NCBI GenBank assembly: GCA_965242845.1
Contig: CBDETC010000002.1
Location: 744,001 to 808,000, forward strand
Origin: RHLJ01 sp965242845
Lineage (GTDB): Bacteria; Bacteroidota; Rhodothermia; Balneolales; Balneolaceae
DNA: 64,000 nucleotides
Direction of reading: 5' to 3'
Shown here: positions 1-8,710 of the stretch, piece after piece
Numbering within the stretch: position 1 is the first letter of the stretch
Layout: each line of letters starts with the position of its first letter
Program-made: the position numbers and the translations under genes
Notes under the pieces: model-generated
Database searches by the model: none
Told to the model about the DNA's origin: nothing
What the model saw: only the letters and a program-made list of their open reading frames with translations

Positions 1-582
1 TTTTGTACCGCCATCAAAAAGTAGTTTATGGCGATCACCTTTCCAGCAAAATCCCATTTGAAAGATCAGATAAGAAGTTTGCGCAGCAAAGAAATTGATA
101 CATTGTTTCATCTGCTCTTTTGCTTCCAAAACTCCCATTTCAGTATCTCCGAAATCGTCCCCGAAATGATGAACTACATTAAAAAAAAGAGCCGCATCAC
201 TTTTTTGTATTTCTGAGCCCTCAGTGAAATCTAAATACTGATTCTTTACATCTATATTGAAATTCAATGCTCTACTTGAATATTCGACAAACTGAGCATG
301 TGCATTATTCCCTTCGTAGTAGGTTACTTTTTCCGCACCGGCATTTATGAACTCGAAAGAAAAGAATCCTGTATTCCCTCCAATATCTAACATATGCATT
401 CCATCAATATCCATCTTTGATGTGATGAAATTCAGCCGTTCCTGTTCGAATCGAGAATTCACCTCGAGCTCATTCTGTTGAATTATATCATTAAGCGGAT
501 TGGGTAAAATCTGATAGTTCGAATGCTTACTCGAAGTCTCGTAAAGAGCGATTAATTTTTCTTTGTTCATTTTTTCTTGCAT
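1..582 (-). CDS. Class I SAM-dependent methyltransferase (3' end outside window)
   Basis: An open frame reads leftward from 582 to the window edge without a stop, so at least 194 residues are visible and the C-terminus is missing. The translation contains a glycine-rich SAM-binding motif I (MLDIGGNTGFFSFEF), followed by an acidic strand end (YYEGNN) and a motif-IV-like segment (ALFFNVVHHF), which is the Rossmann methyltransferase order. The ATG at 582 shares its A with the stop of the ATP-grasp gene (TGATG), and a GGAG lies about 10 bases upstream, so coupled translation is likely. An ATG at 570 is the alternative start. It is the last visible gene of the surface-glycan operon and probably methylates a sugar or a sugar-linked group; the substrate is not readable. 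Confidence 0.72.
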   Translation of the reverse strand, partial: MQEKMNKEKLIALYETSSKHSNYQILPNPLNDIIQQNELEVNSRFEQERLNFITSKMDIDGMHMLDIGGNTGFFSFEFINAGAEKVTYYEGNNAHAQFVEYSSRALNFNIDVKNQYLDFTEGSEIQKSDAALFFNVVHHFGDDFGDTEMGVLEAKEQMKQCINFFAAQTSYLIFQMGFCWKGDRHKLLFDGGTK

Positions 583-1709
583 CAGCTTGCGCTCTCCAAA
601 GTTTCCAATTTATAAATCTCTTCAGTGTCTTTTCTGTTGTAGATATCCATTAAAATCCAGCTATCTAATTCTTCAGAAAAGACATCTTCACTTCCTGAGT
701 GGTAAAATGGTTCCTTCTTAAGTCTTTTATTCTGTAGAAGACCACCATACCAAAAATACCTGGCTTCCTTATACTCATTTTCAGGAGCTCGGATTTCAAA
801 TCCTGTTTCCAATATGAAGCGCTCAAAAATAGGAATTCCTGCATCAACAAATAATTGACTTGGCCCCCATAATCTTGGATTCGCTTCTATCATATAATGA
901 CCATCATCATTAGTTCTTAGCTCAATCATTATGAGTCCTTTGAACCCGATTTCTGTAAGCATACTTAGATATTCCTGGGCAATTTCATCCGTATGAATAC
1001 TACTTGTCTCAGCCGCAATAATGGATTCGCCATCTGCTTGTTGAACAATATTCCTTTGCGAAAAACAAATATCATCACCAAGCTCGCTTTTATATATAAG
1101 AAGGTAATAGCTTTCTCCCTGTATATATTTCTGGAAAAAGCATTCGCTTAAATCCACTTCTTGAGAGGCTTTATTAAACCTTTCCTGGTCCTCTACGATA
1201 ATTGGTCTTATCTGAACTTTGTTATTCGTACTAAAATATTGACGGGGCTTTATTACTAAAGGAAAATCGGTTGAATCGGGAGATGATATTTCCTTTGGGA
1301 CTTTGAGATCATATTGTTCGCAGAGCTTTGTAAAACTATCCTTATCTGAGACTTTATTATACAATGACTCCTCTACCAAAGGAATTGAGATTTTTTCCAC
1401 CTCCAGTTCCCGCCTGTTTTTTAAAAGAAACCGATTCAAATATTCCGAAGAAGGAAGCACATAAAAATGATCAATATTATGTTCGAGTCTCAGCGAATTA
1501 CAACAATCAACCAGCTCATTGGCTTTAAGCTCCCTGCTTGTTCGAGTATAGAACACCCTTTTCTTATACTCAGATTTTAGGATAGAATCCTCGTCTCCTG
1601 ATGCGATGATAAAGAAAGGTACCTCATTCCTCGTAGCCACTCTACAAAATGAAACAACAGCTCTTTGATTGTTACCGGAGTATATGATGAATGCTTTTTT
1701 TCTATTCAT
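582..1709 (-). CDS. ATP-grasp domain protein (carboxylate-amine ligase type)
   Basis: A 375-residue protein with the ATP-grasp layout. The N-terminal third is a pre-ATP-grasp Rossmann-like region (IIYSGNNQRAVVSF, FFIIASGDED). A nucleotide-binding lysine strand (PLVIKPRQYF) follows near residue 155, then QKYIQGESYYLLIY, and the Mg-binding motif MIEANPRLWGPSQL near residue 275. ATP-grasp enzymes of this type join a carboxylate, via an acyl phosphate, to an amine or similar nucleophile. With DegT aminotransferase immediately upstream and methyltransferase coupled downstream, a plausible role is attaching an amino acid or other acid to an amino sugar of a surface polysaccharide; that role is inference. 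Spacing to the upstream gene is 8 bases. Confidence 0.8.
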   Translation of the reverse strand: MNRKKAFIIYSGNNQRAVVSFCRVATRNEVPFFIIASGDEDSILKSEYKKRVFYTRTSRELKANELVDCCNSLRLEHNIDHFYVLPSSEYLNRFLLKNRRELEVEKISIPLVEESLYNKVSDKDSFTKLCEQYDLKVPKEISSPDSTDFPLVIKPRQYFSTNNKVQIRPIIVEDQERFNKASQEVDLSECFFQKYIQGESYYLLIYKSELGDDICFSQRNIVQQADGESIIAAETSSIHTDEIAQEYLSMLTEIGFKGLIMIELRTNDDGHYMIEANPRLWGPSQLFVDAGIPIFERFILETGFEIRAPENEYKEARYFWYGGLLQNKRLKKEPFYHSGSEDVFSEELDSWILMDIYNRKDTEEIYKLETLESAS

Positions 1710-1717
1710 CTATAGAG

Positions 1718-2785
1718 CTATAATTCGCCTTTAATAATCGTAATAATCTTAGCCTGGGAGGCTGCTGCTAGTGTATGATACATAGGCAAACAAAGTACCC
1801 TTGATGATATCGCTTCTGCAATCGGCGCTACTCCGCTTACATAATCAAGAGTATGTAAGGAGGGATAGAAATAGCGTCTCGTTAAAATTTCTTCGTCTTC
1901 CAGAGCTTTCTCAACCTTCAGCAAAGATTTTTCACTTTCGAAAACGATGGGGAAATACGAATGATTAATTTCAACTTCTTCTTTTATTAGCTGTAGCTGA
2001 AGGTACGGAGCTAACGCTTCCTCATATCTTTGATATTGTTTTTTCCTTCTCTCCAAAATCTCATCGATATATTTGAGATTGAGTACTCCCATAGCTGCAT
2101 GCAATTCGGAGTTTTTCCCATTAATACCAACACCATTGAATTTGTAAGGGCCATCATGACCAAAATTTCTCATATAAGCCATTTTGCTGGTGAGGGCCTC
2201 ATCTGAAGATATTACTGCCCCTCCTTCTGTTGTATGATATATCTTGGTAGCATGAAAACTTGCTGTTGATATATCTCCCCACTTAAAGACAGACTCCCCT
2301 TTATATTTGGTTCCAAAACAATGTGCTGCATCATAGATCACCTTCAACCCATGCTTGTCTGCAATTTGTTTGATTTCTTCCACATCACAAGGATTCCCAA
2401 ATACATGTGTAGCAAGAATACCAGTTGTTCTGTCCGTTATGAGTTCTTCAATTTTCCCTGGATCAAGATTAAAAGTTCCTGGATCTATGTCAGCAAAAAC
2501 TGGTGTACATCCCTCCCAAACCACTGATGAAGATGTTGCCACATAGGAAAATGGAGTGGTAATGATCTCACCCTTTAGCTCTAATGCTTTTATGGCAATT
2601 TGTAGAGCAATGGTTCCATTTCCCGTGAACAAAAGATTATTTACTCCCAGATAGCTCTCCAGATCCTTCTCAAGTTGCTGAACTAATGGGCCATTATTCG
2701 TAATCCACTCCCGCTTCCAAACTTCCTCCAGAAGCCTGGTATACTCTTCGATAGGAGGAATAAATGGCTTTGTGACAAAAATCAT
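1718..2785 (-). CDS. DegT/DnrJ/EryC1/StrS family PLP aminotransferase
   Basis: A 355-residue fold-type I aminotransferase that makes amino sugars from nucleotide-linked keto sugars. Visible features are the phosphate-binding turn TGNGTIALQ (residues 54-62), the Asp that contacts the PLP ring nitrogen in YDAAHCFG (Asp152) and the Schiff-base lysine in SFHATKIYHTTEGG (Lys181). Length and motif spacing are normal for the family. It lies three bases downstream of the sulfotransferase gene and eight upstream of the ATP-grasp gene, so it is one operon. The product is probably a UDP- or dTDP-linked amino sugar for surface glycan. Which keto sugar is used cannot be read, because no nucleotide-sugar dehydratase is in the window. 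Confidence 0.9.
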   Translation of the reverse strand: MIFVTKPFIPPIEEYTRLLEEVWKREWITNNGPLVQQLEKDLESYLGVNNLLFTGNGTIALQIAIKALELKGEIITTPFSYVATSSSVVWEGCTPVFADIDPGTFNLDPGKIEELITDRTTGILATHVFGNPCDVEEIKQIADKHGLKVIYDAAHCFGTKYKGESVFKWGDISTASFHATKIYHTTEGGAVISSDEALTSKMAYMRNFGHDGPYKFNGVGINGKNSELHAAMGVLNLKYIDEILERRKKQYQRYEEALAPYLQLQLIKEEVEINHSYFPIVFESEKSLLKVEKALEDEEILTRRYFYPSLHTLDYVSGVAPIAEAISSRVLCLPMYHTLAAASQAKIITIIKGEL

Positions 2786-2788
2786 AGT

Positions 2789-3589
2789 CTAAAATAGGTA
2801 GTGAGGAAACAGCTTAAAAATCAACTCTTCTTTTCTATAAACTAGCTCTATAGTTTCATCAGTATAGTATTCTCTGTAGGAGAAGTCAGCCCTACTTGTA
2901 TTCACCTTCTCATGAGTCATAATAGATTCCAGCTTGTCTTCAGGCCAGCCGAATTTTTTTAGGTACTGAAATAACTCTTCTCTCATCTTTTCCTGCTTAA
3001 GAAAAGTTACCTCATAAAAATCATCCGAAGTAATTTCATCAATCGTCTCTGCATTGCTAAGAATCTGCATATAATTTTTGCAGTACAATTTGAGGTAATA
3101 CAAGCTCGATAAGCCGACGTCAAGGCTAATATTATTCTTTTTCTTAGTTACTTCGATGTAGTGATTTAATGCAAGATCTAAATATTCTTCGAAACTGATA
3201 TCCGGATAGGATGGGTAAAGAGAGGTGAGTTCTTCATTAGATAGAAGCGGATATCTTTTCCACCATGCGTATTTATACAAAGAAATATACCGATCGAATG
3301 GGTTTCTAATGGTACTAACTATTTCTTTATGGCTATGTGCTGGAGGTATATGATCACAACCTTGATGCTGTGTACGAATATTCTCACCAGTAAACTCCAG
3401 AGCCTCAGACATATACTTAAACGAGTAATTAGTGCTTTCCCGATTAGTGAATCTTTTCACATAATCCATTAGGGCTTTTTCCCTTTGCTTATCACTAGTT
3501 CCATCATAAAGGTTATAAATGCACTCTGTAACAAAAGAACCAGCATTTTTTGGAAAGTGAATGAAAACAAAATCGTTTGTAATAACCAT
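2789..3589 (-). CDS. Sulfotransferase family protein
   Basis: A 266-residue protein with the two PAPS-binding signatures of the sulfotransferase superfamily. The 5'-phosphosulfate loop is FIHFPKNAGSFV at residues 9-20 (Lys14 is the expected catalytic lysine). The 3'-phosphate site is IVSTIRNPFDRYISLYKYAW starting near residue 90, with Arg95 and the following NPFDRY. It would move sulfate from PAPS to a sugar hydroxyl, most like the carbohydrate/HNK-1-type branch. It has no signal peptide or membrane segment, so it acts in the cytoplasm before export by the flippase gene six bases upstream. Sulfated exopolysaccharide is common in marine FCB bacteria, which fits; the acceptor is unknown. Confidence 0.8.
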   Translation of the reverse strand: MVITNDFVFIHFPKNAGSFVTECIYNLYDGTSDKQREKALMDYVKRFTNRESTNYSFKYMSEALEFTGENIRTQHQGCDHIPPAHSHKEIVSTIRNPFDRYISLYKYAWWKRYPLLSNEELTSLYPSYPDISFEEYLDLALNHYIEVTKKKNNISLDVGLSSLYYLKLYCKNYMQILSNAETIDEITSDDFYEVTFLKQEKMREELFQYLKKFGWPEDKLESIMTHEKVNTSRADFSYREYYTDETIELVYRKEELIFKLFPHYLF

Positions 3590-3594
3590 AAAGT

Positions 3595-5055
3595 TTAAAG
3601 CTTTATCCTCTTAAATAGTGGAAACTTTGGACGGAGAAGATAAACTACCTGCTTAAAAGATTCCGGCTTTAGTAGAAGGCTTGTCAACCCATATGATACT
3701 GCTCCAGCAAACACCATCACTATAAGTTGAATAATGCTGTTTGAGTATTCAATCAGGTTTAGGCTCAGTACCACAATACACATCGGAGCTGATAATAGCA
3801 GTACTGGAAATACATCTTTCAACTGTTCTAATCCTGAGTAATTGAAGACTTTCTTGGAGTAATACATGTTTACTGCCAACCCGATATATGAGCTAATTAC
3901 CATCCCATAAATTAACCCCCAAAAACCGAATTGTATACCAACTACTATCGCAATCACTACTGCTGTTTTTTTTATAATCTGTAATAGAAGAAACAGATCA
4001 GACCTGCCAAAGACCTTCAACATATTCAGATTAGCGGTATGCAAATGATGAATAAGCCCACTAATACAAACTATCTGTAAGATTGGAATAGCTCCTCTCC
4101 ACTTCTCACCAACTAGTGTAATTATCATAGGTTCTGCTACCAGAATCATTCCAATCATTGCTGGGAAAATAAAGTAGGAAGTAGTGGTGATGACTTGCCT
4201 TAATGCTGAAACTGCTCTTTCTGTATCATCTTTTACTTTCGAAAGTGCGGGATAAGTAACTCTTGTTAACGTATTTACCAGATTCTGAGAAGCAGCATTC
4301 TTAAAATTCTCAGCTTGAGTAAAATATCCTAGTAGTACCTGAGGAAACAACTTCCCTAGTACAACCTTGTAGATATGTCTGAAAATAGTATCAATTACAC
4401 CCGATATAAGAATATTAGATCCGAACTTGAACAGCTTATTAAACGATTCTTTTGAAATAAAAGACCTGGGTATCCATGGATTAAACATCCAGAACAAAAG
4501 TGATGTACTTGCCGCCATTATCACATACTGCCAGGCCAGTGCCCAAACACCATAACCTTTTATGGCAAGGGTGATCGATATTGAACCCGATACTATTGAA
4601 GCTGTCAGGTTAACCTTTGTCTGTTCTTTAAAATTTATAGCATGAGTAAGAGTTGCCCTCTGAATAATTGTAAAGGAGAAGAATATTGGGGTTAACGCCA
4701 TGAGCCTTACTAGCTCGATCAACACCGGTTGTTCATAAAAATTTGATATAGCTGGCGCCCCAAACCATAAAACCACAAATAGCGCAATTGAGACAAAAAA
4801 ATTAATAAAGAAAGTGGTGGACTTGTCTTCTTCTGTAATATCATCTTCCCTGATTAGAGCCTGACTAAATCCACTATCAACCAGGGTACTTGCAAGGGCA
4901 AAAAAAATGATGATCATTCCGATCAGGGCAAAATCTTCAGGAAATAATAACCTTGCTAGAACTATGGAAGTAATAAATTGTATACCTTGGCCACCAATTC
5001 GTTCAAAAATTGCCCAGAGAACTCCTCCTACCGCCTGTTGAGATAAAGATGACAT
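3595..5055 (-). CDS. Polysaccharide flippase (Wzx/MOP superfamily)
   Basis: A 486-residue polytopic membrane protein with about 12-14 hydrophobic segments spread along its length. The N-terminus (GGVLWAIFERIGGQGIQFI, then VLARLLFPEDFALIGM) is typical of the WzxC/lipopolysaccharide-biosynthesis branch of oligosaccharide flippases. It moves lipid-linked oligosaccharide across the inner membrane. It is the first gene of the leftward operon and is divergent from hisS across a gap of 123 bases that must hold both promoters. No clear promoter match could be picked out there. Its position upstream of the sulfotransferase, aminotransferase, ATP-grasp and methyltransferase genes suggests that it exports the unit they modify. 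Confidence 0.88.
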   Translation of the reverse strand: MSSLSQQAVGGVLWAIFERIGGQGIQFITSIVLARLLFPEDFALIGMIIIFFALASTLVDSGFSQALIREDDITEEDKSTTFFINFFVSIALFVVLWFGAPAISNFYEQPVLIELVRLMALTPIFFSFTIIQRATLTHAINFKEQTKVNLTASIVSGSISITLAIKGYGVWALAWQYVIMAASTSLLFWMFNPWIPRSFISKESFNKLFKFGSNILISGVIDTIFRHIYKVVLGKLFPQVLLGYFTQAENFKNAASQNLVNTLTRVTYPALSKVKDDTERAVSALRQVITTTSYFIFPAMIGMILVAEPMIITLVGEKWRGAIPILQIVCISGLIHHLHTANLNMLKVFGRSDLFLLLQIIKKTAVVIAIVVGIQFGFWGLIYGMVISSYIGLAVNMYYSKKVFNYSGLEQLKDVFPVLLLSAPMCIVVLSLNLIEYSNSIIQLIVMVFAGAVSYGLTSLLLKPESFKQVVYLLRPKFPLFKRIKL

Positions 5056-5178
5056 TGACTTCTTATAGAATTCGATTTGGAATGTATAACTTTTTTGCTG
5101 GAAAAGATTTGTGAATCTAAATTCAGAATTTCAATACCATGAATCTTATCTTCTGAACTCAAAACGTTTAATCAGTTC

Positions 5179-6438
5179 ATGGCAAAAACTACCTACTCTA
5201 CCCATCACGGAATGTTTGACATTCTTCCTGATGAAACACCAACCTGGAGAGCTCTCGAGCAGATTATCCATGAAGCAGCGGCGGCATTTAACTTTGAGGA
5301 AATCAGAACTCCCATTCTGGAACAAACAGAGCTTATCAAAAGAGGAGTAGGTCAACTTACAGACATTGTAACCAAAGAGATTTTTGCTTTTACCAAAGGA
5401 GACAATAACTATGTACTCCGCCCCGAGCTTACTGCTCCAGTAGTACGCTCTTTTGTACAGCATCATTTGGAGCAACGAGGGGGAACACAAAAGCTCTACT
5501 ATATTGGGCCGATGTTCAGGGCCGAACGACCTCAAAAAGGAAGACAGCGACAGTTCCACCAATTCGGCGTAGAAATAATCGGAACTGATAATCCGATAGC
5601 TGATGTAGAATGCATGGCATTTATGATGGAAATTTATCGGCGCATTGGTATCAAGAATTTCAATCTAAAGATTAACTCCGTAGGGGATCCCGAGAGTAGA
5701 GATGCTTATAAAACCGTACTCCGGAATTATCTGGAGCCACATTTTGATAAGCTAAGTGAGTTGTCTCAGAAAAGATTTGAGAAAAACCCGATGCGTATCC
5801 TGGACTCAAAGGAACCCGAGGATCAGGAATTTATTAAAAGCGCTCCAGTTATCAGTGACCATTTAAATGAAGAATCTAAACTTCACTTTGAAAAGGTTTG
5901 CGAATATTTAACTGACCTGGGGATTGAATTTACTATTGATCCGCTATTGGTACGTGGAATGGATTACTACACACGCACTGCTTTTGAACTCACCAGTCCT
6001 GATCTGGGTTCGCAGGATGCACTTGCGGGTGGAGGGCGCTATGATTTACTGGTTGAAGAAATTGGAGGTCAGCCTACCCCTGCTGTTGGCTTTGCCGCTG
6101 GTATGGAAAGACTACTCATTGCGTGCGAAGAGCTTGGAATTGCCCTTACAGAAGAAAAATCTGTTGACCTTTATATCATTACTCTTGGTGATGCTGCGAG
6201 AAACTGGGGAGTAAAAACTCTTTCCAGTTTTAGGGAAGCAGGTATTTCAGCTACGATGGATTACCTGGGGCGATCAATGCGGGCGCAGATGAAAGATGCT
6301 AACAGAGAAAATGCTACCCACGCATTAATTGTTGGGGATAATGAGTTGGAACAAGGAGTATTTACCTTGAGAAATATGAAGGAAAGCAGCGAAGAATCAC
6401 TTTCCCTGGAACAAGTCTTTTCTAAACTATCCAGTTAA
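5179..6438 (+). CDS. hisS: Histidine--tRNA ligase
   Basis: A 419-residue class II aminoacyl-tRNA synthetase of normal bacterial length. Motif 1 lies in EEIRTPILEQTELIKRGVG (about residues 40-58), motif 2 in MFRAERPQKGRQRQFHQFG (about 109-127), the histidine-specific loop in LLVRGMDYYTRTAFEL and motif 3 in AVGFAAGMERLL (about 300-311). The anticodon-binding domain occupies the last 90 residues or so. It charges tRNA-His. The ATG at 5179 is chosen because MAKTTYSTHHGMFDILPDE is the usual HisRS beginning; no strong Shine-Dalgarno precedes it. It stands alone, convergent with the transporter gene ending 5 bases downstream. A short imperfect hairpin around the stop (TAAGC/GCTTA) followed by a T-run could end transcription. 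Confidence 0.97.
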   Translation: MAKTTYSTHHGMFDILPDETPTWRALEQIIHEAAAAFNFEEIRTPILEQTELIKRGVGQLTDIVTKEIFAFTKGDNNYVLRPELTAPVVRSFVQHHLEQRGGTQKLYYIGPMFRAERPQKGRQRQFHQFGVEIIGTDNPIADVECMAFMMEIYRRIGIKNFNLKINSVGDPESRDAYKTVLRNYLEPHFDKLSELSQKRFEKNPMRILDSKEPEDQEFIKSAPVISDHLNEESKLHFEKVCEYLTDLGIEFTIDPLLVRGMDYYTRTAFELTSPDLGSQDALAGGGRYDLLVEEIGGQPTPAVGFAAGMERLLIACEELGIALTEEKSVDLYIITLGDAARNWGVKTLSSFREAGISATMDYLGRSMRAQMKDANRENATHALIVGDNELEQGVFTLRNMKESSEESLSLEQVFSKLSS

Positions 6439-6442
6439 GCCT

Positions 6443-8548
6443 TTAGCTTATCATTTTTTGAAGTGACTTAATGTCTTCCTTATTTCCGATAATGGAAAGT
6501 TCATCTCCTTCCTGAAGCACCGTAATACCGTGCGGAATTTCGATATTTCCTTTCCGGTGAATAATAGTGATCAGGCTCTGTCCAGGCAGCTTAATATCCT
6601 TAATCATCTGCCCAATAAACTGACTGGTTTCGTTTTCAGGACTTAATGAGATACGGATAAAGCGTTCGTCCCTCAGGAGAATCTCTCGCAATTCAACTTC
6701 GCCTTCCGCGCTATTCCATCGCTCTATGAAATTTTTCACCCCAACTTTTTGAGCTATTTGTGCGAGCATTCTTAAATGTTGACCGGTGTTATTCTGAGGG
6801 CTAATTAAAAACAGAATTGCGTGAAGAGTTTCTGAACCTGATTGATCCGAAGCCAGATGCTTCATGTCTTCAGTCTTAAGTCCTTTTTTAATTCTGACTA
6901 AAACCATCTCAGGCTGAATATCACCTTCCAGTTTAGCATGGTTTAGAGCTACTCCTTCCGCTATAGGAATGATGTGCTCCTGATCAAAATCTTTAAAGAG
7001 CGTTTCCAGCTCTTTCATTGGAGTACTCAACTTTTGAGAGAAACGCTCTGAGACTTTATCTACAATAGTAGAGTATTTAGCGTTATTAGTAATATCGAGG
7101 ACTTCGGAACGAGATATCATCTCTTCATACTGGTCCTCTTGTCTCAGTCCTTTCTCTTTTAGAATACCTCGCATTTCTCGTTCAAGACCGGAGTCTTTAT
7201 TCTCTCCCAGCCGAGCATGAACATGAAAAATTGCACCCTGGCGATCTACTTTATCAGCTGCGAAATACTTAAACCATAGCACACCAAAAACACATACTAT
7301 GATAGTAAACAGAATGGATAATCCTCCCATTTCAAAGATCAATACAATAGATAATATCATCCCGGCAACCTGCAGCCACGGATAAAAAGGAGAATGGAAG
7401 CCAGGATCATATTCTTCAATCCTGCTCTCTCTCATTACAATTACTGCCAGGTTAAGCAAGAGGAACAGAAGTAATTGGAAAGCACTGGCAAGTTTTGCTA
7501 CTTCAGCAACATTGAGAGCTAGTAAGATAATCACCATCATTATTACAGTACCGAGTACTGACCAATGTGGTGTTCCCAATCTTCCAATCTTAGCAAATCG
7601 CTCATTAATCAGTTTATCCCGGGCCATGGCCATTGGGTACCTGGATGCTGACATAATCCCTGCATTACCGGTAGAGGCAAAAGCAGCAACTGCGGCCACA
7701 ACCACAAGAATGAGTCCCGTGGGCTCTGGCAACCAATGAAGAAAAGCTTCTCCGGCTGTTGCTACCGGAGTAAGGTCTTCTCGAAACTCAGTCGGGTCAA
7801 GTACAGCAACCATGATGTAAACACCCACTACATATACAAATACTGCTGTTATTATAGCCAGGAACATCCCTAAAGGAATATTGCGGTCAGGATCTTTCAC
7901 TTCTTCAGCTATACTTGCCACTTTTGTAAGTCCGGCATAGGAAACAAATACCATCCCTACAGTAGCAAAAAACCCATAATACCCATCCGTAAAAAGAGGA
8001 GTAAAACGGTCGGTAGTTTGTTCCAGCATTTCCGGAGAAAAGACTGCGAATAACCCCTGAAGCACATAAAAAATCATAATTGTGACAAGCGCTGCTACAA
8101 GCACCTTCTGTAAAAAAGTAGTCTCTTTAGCTCCAACCACATTCAAAACTCCAAAGATGACAGTCAGAATAACAGCGACAGGAATAATGGGTACATCGTA
8201 GAAAATGGCGATATATGCCCCCATACCAATCAACGCGAATGCACTTTTCAAGACTAGAGCAATCCAGGAACCAAAACCACCAATAGTACCGATCATTGGC
8301 CCTAAACTTCGATCAATGATGTAATAAGTCCCTCCTGCTTTGGGCATAGCCGTTGCTAATTCGGCAACACTAAACATAGTAGGAAGAACAATAAAGCCTG
8401 AAACGAGATAAGCCAAAAATACGGATGGACCTGTTTCAGCAGCTGCTAATCCCGGAAGTAGAAAAAAGCCTGAACTAAACATTGCCCCCGTAGCAATAGC
8501 GTAAACATCTGATAATCCAAGTTCTTTAGATAATTTGTCGTGGGCCAT
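6443..8548 (-). CDS. APC-family transporter with EIIA-like and RCK_C-like cytoplasmic regions, His-containing copy
   Basis: A 701-residue protein. Residues 1-430 form an amino acid-polyamine-organocation (APC) transporter core with about 12 membrane segments, including GAMFSSGFFLLPG and MPKAGGTYYIIDRSLG. Residues about 475-615 resemble a PTS EIIA type-2 domain: EEMISRSEVLD, then EGVALNHAKLEG with His537 at the phospho-acceptor position, then a LHAILFLISPQNNTGQHLRM strand. Residues about 620-701 resemble an RCK_C/TrkA-C ligand-binding domain ending in GDELSIIGNKEDIKSL. The likely role is secondary uptake of an amino acid or organic cation, gated by the cytoplasmic part; substrate unknown. It is a paralogue of the gene at 8711-10798, in tandem, with a 162-base gap. 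Confidence 0.85.
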   Translation of the reverse strand: MAHDKLSKELGLSDVYAIATGAMFSSGFFLLPGLAAAETGPSVFLAYLVSGFIVLPTMFSVAELATAMPKAGGTYYIIDRSLGPMIGTIGGFGSWIALVLKSAFALIGMGAYIAIFYDVPIIPVAVILTVIFGVLNVVGAKETTFLQKVLVAALVTIMIFYVLQGLFAVFSPEMLEQTTDRFTPLFTDGYYGFFATVGMVFVSYAGLTKVASIAEEVKDPDRNIPLGMFLAIITAVFVYVVGVYIMVAVLDPTEFREDLTPVATAGEAFLHWLPEPTGLILVVVAAVAAFASTGNAGIMSASRYPMAMARDKLINERFAKIGRLGTPHWSVLGTVIMMVIILLALNVAEVAKLASAFQLLLFLLLNLAVIVMRESRIEEYDPGFHSPFYPWLQVAGMILSIVLIFEMGGLSILFTIIVCVFGVLWFKYFAADKVDRQGAIFHVHARLGENKDSGLEREMRGILKEKGLRQEDQYEEMISRSEVLDITNNAKYSTIVDKVSERFSQKLSTPMKELETLFKDFDQEHIIPIAEGVALNHAKLEGDIQPEMVLVRIKKGLKTEDMKHLASDQSGSETLHAILFLISPQNNTGQHLRMLAQIAQKVGVKNFIERWNSAEGEVELREILLRDERFIRISLSPENETSQFIGQMIKDIKLPGQSLITIIHRKGNIEIPHGITVLQEGDELSIIGNKEDIKSLQKMIS

Positions 8549-8710
8549 ACAAAAAGTTAAGTCTGATGATATTGCTTATTGATCCGAGAGTATAAAGAAG
8601 TATTCGTAAACAACCATTATTTACTAACTCCTTTTCCGATAGTGCGAATTTGATCGGTATCAGTCAAATTTAACTTTCAAAAAAACAGAGACAGATCATA
8701 TAAGTAATTA

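Noticed and set aside
5146..5562. A 138-codon minus-strand open frame
   Set aside because: It lies antisense inside hisS, has no family features and is explained by the hisS codon pattern.
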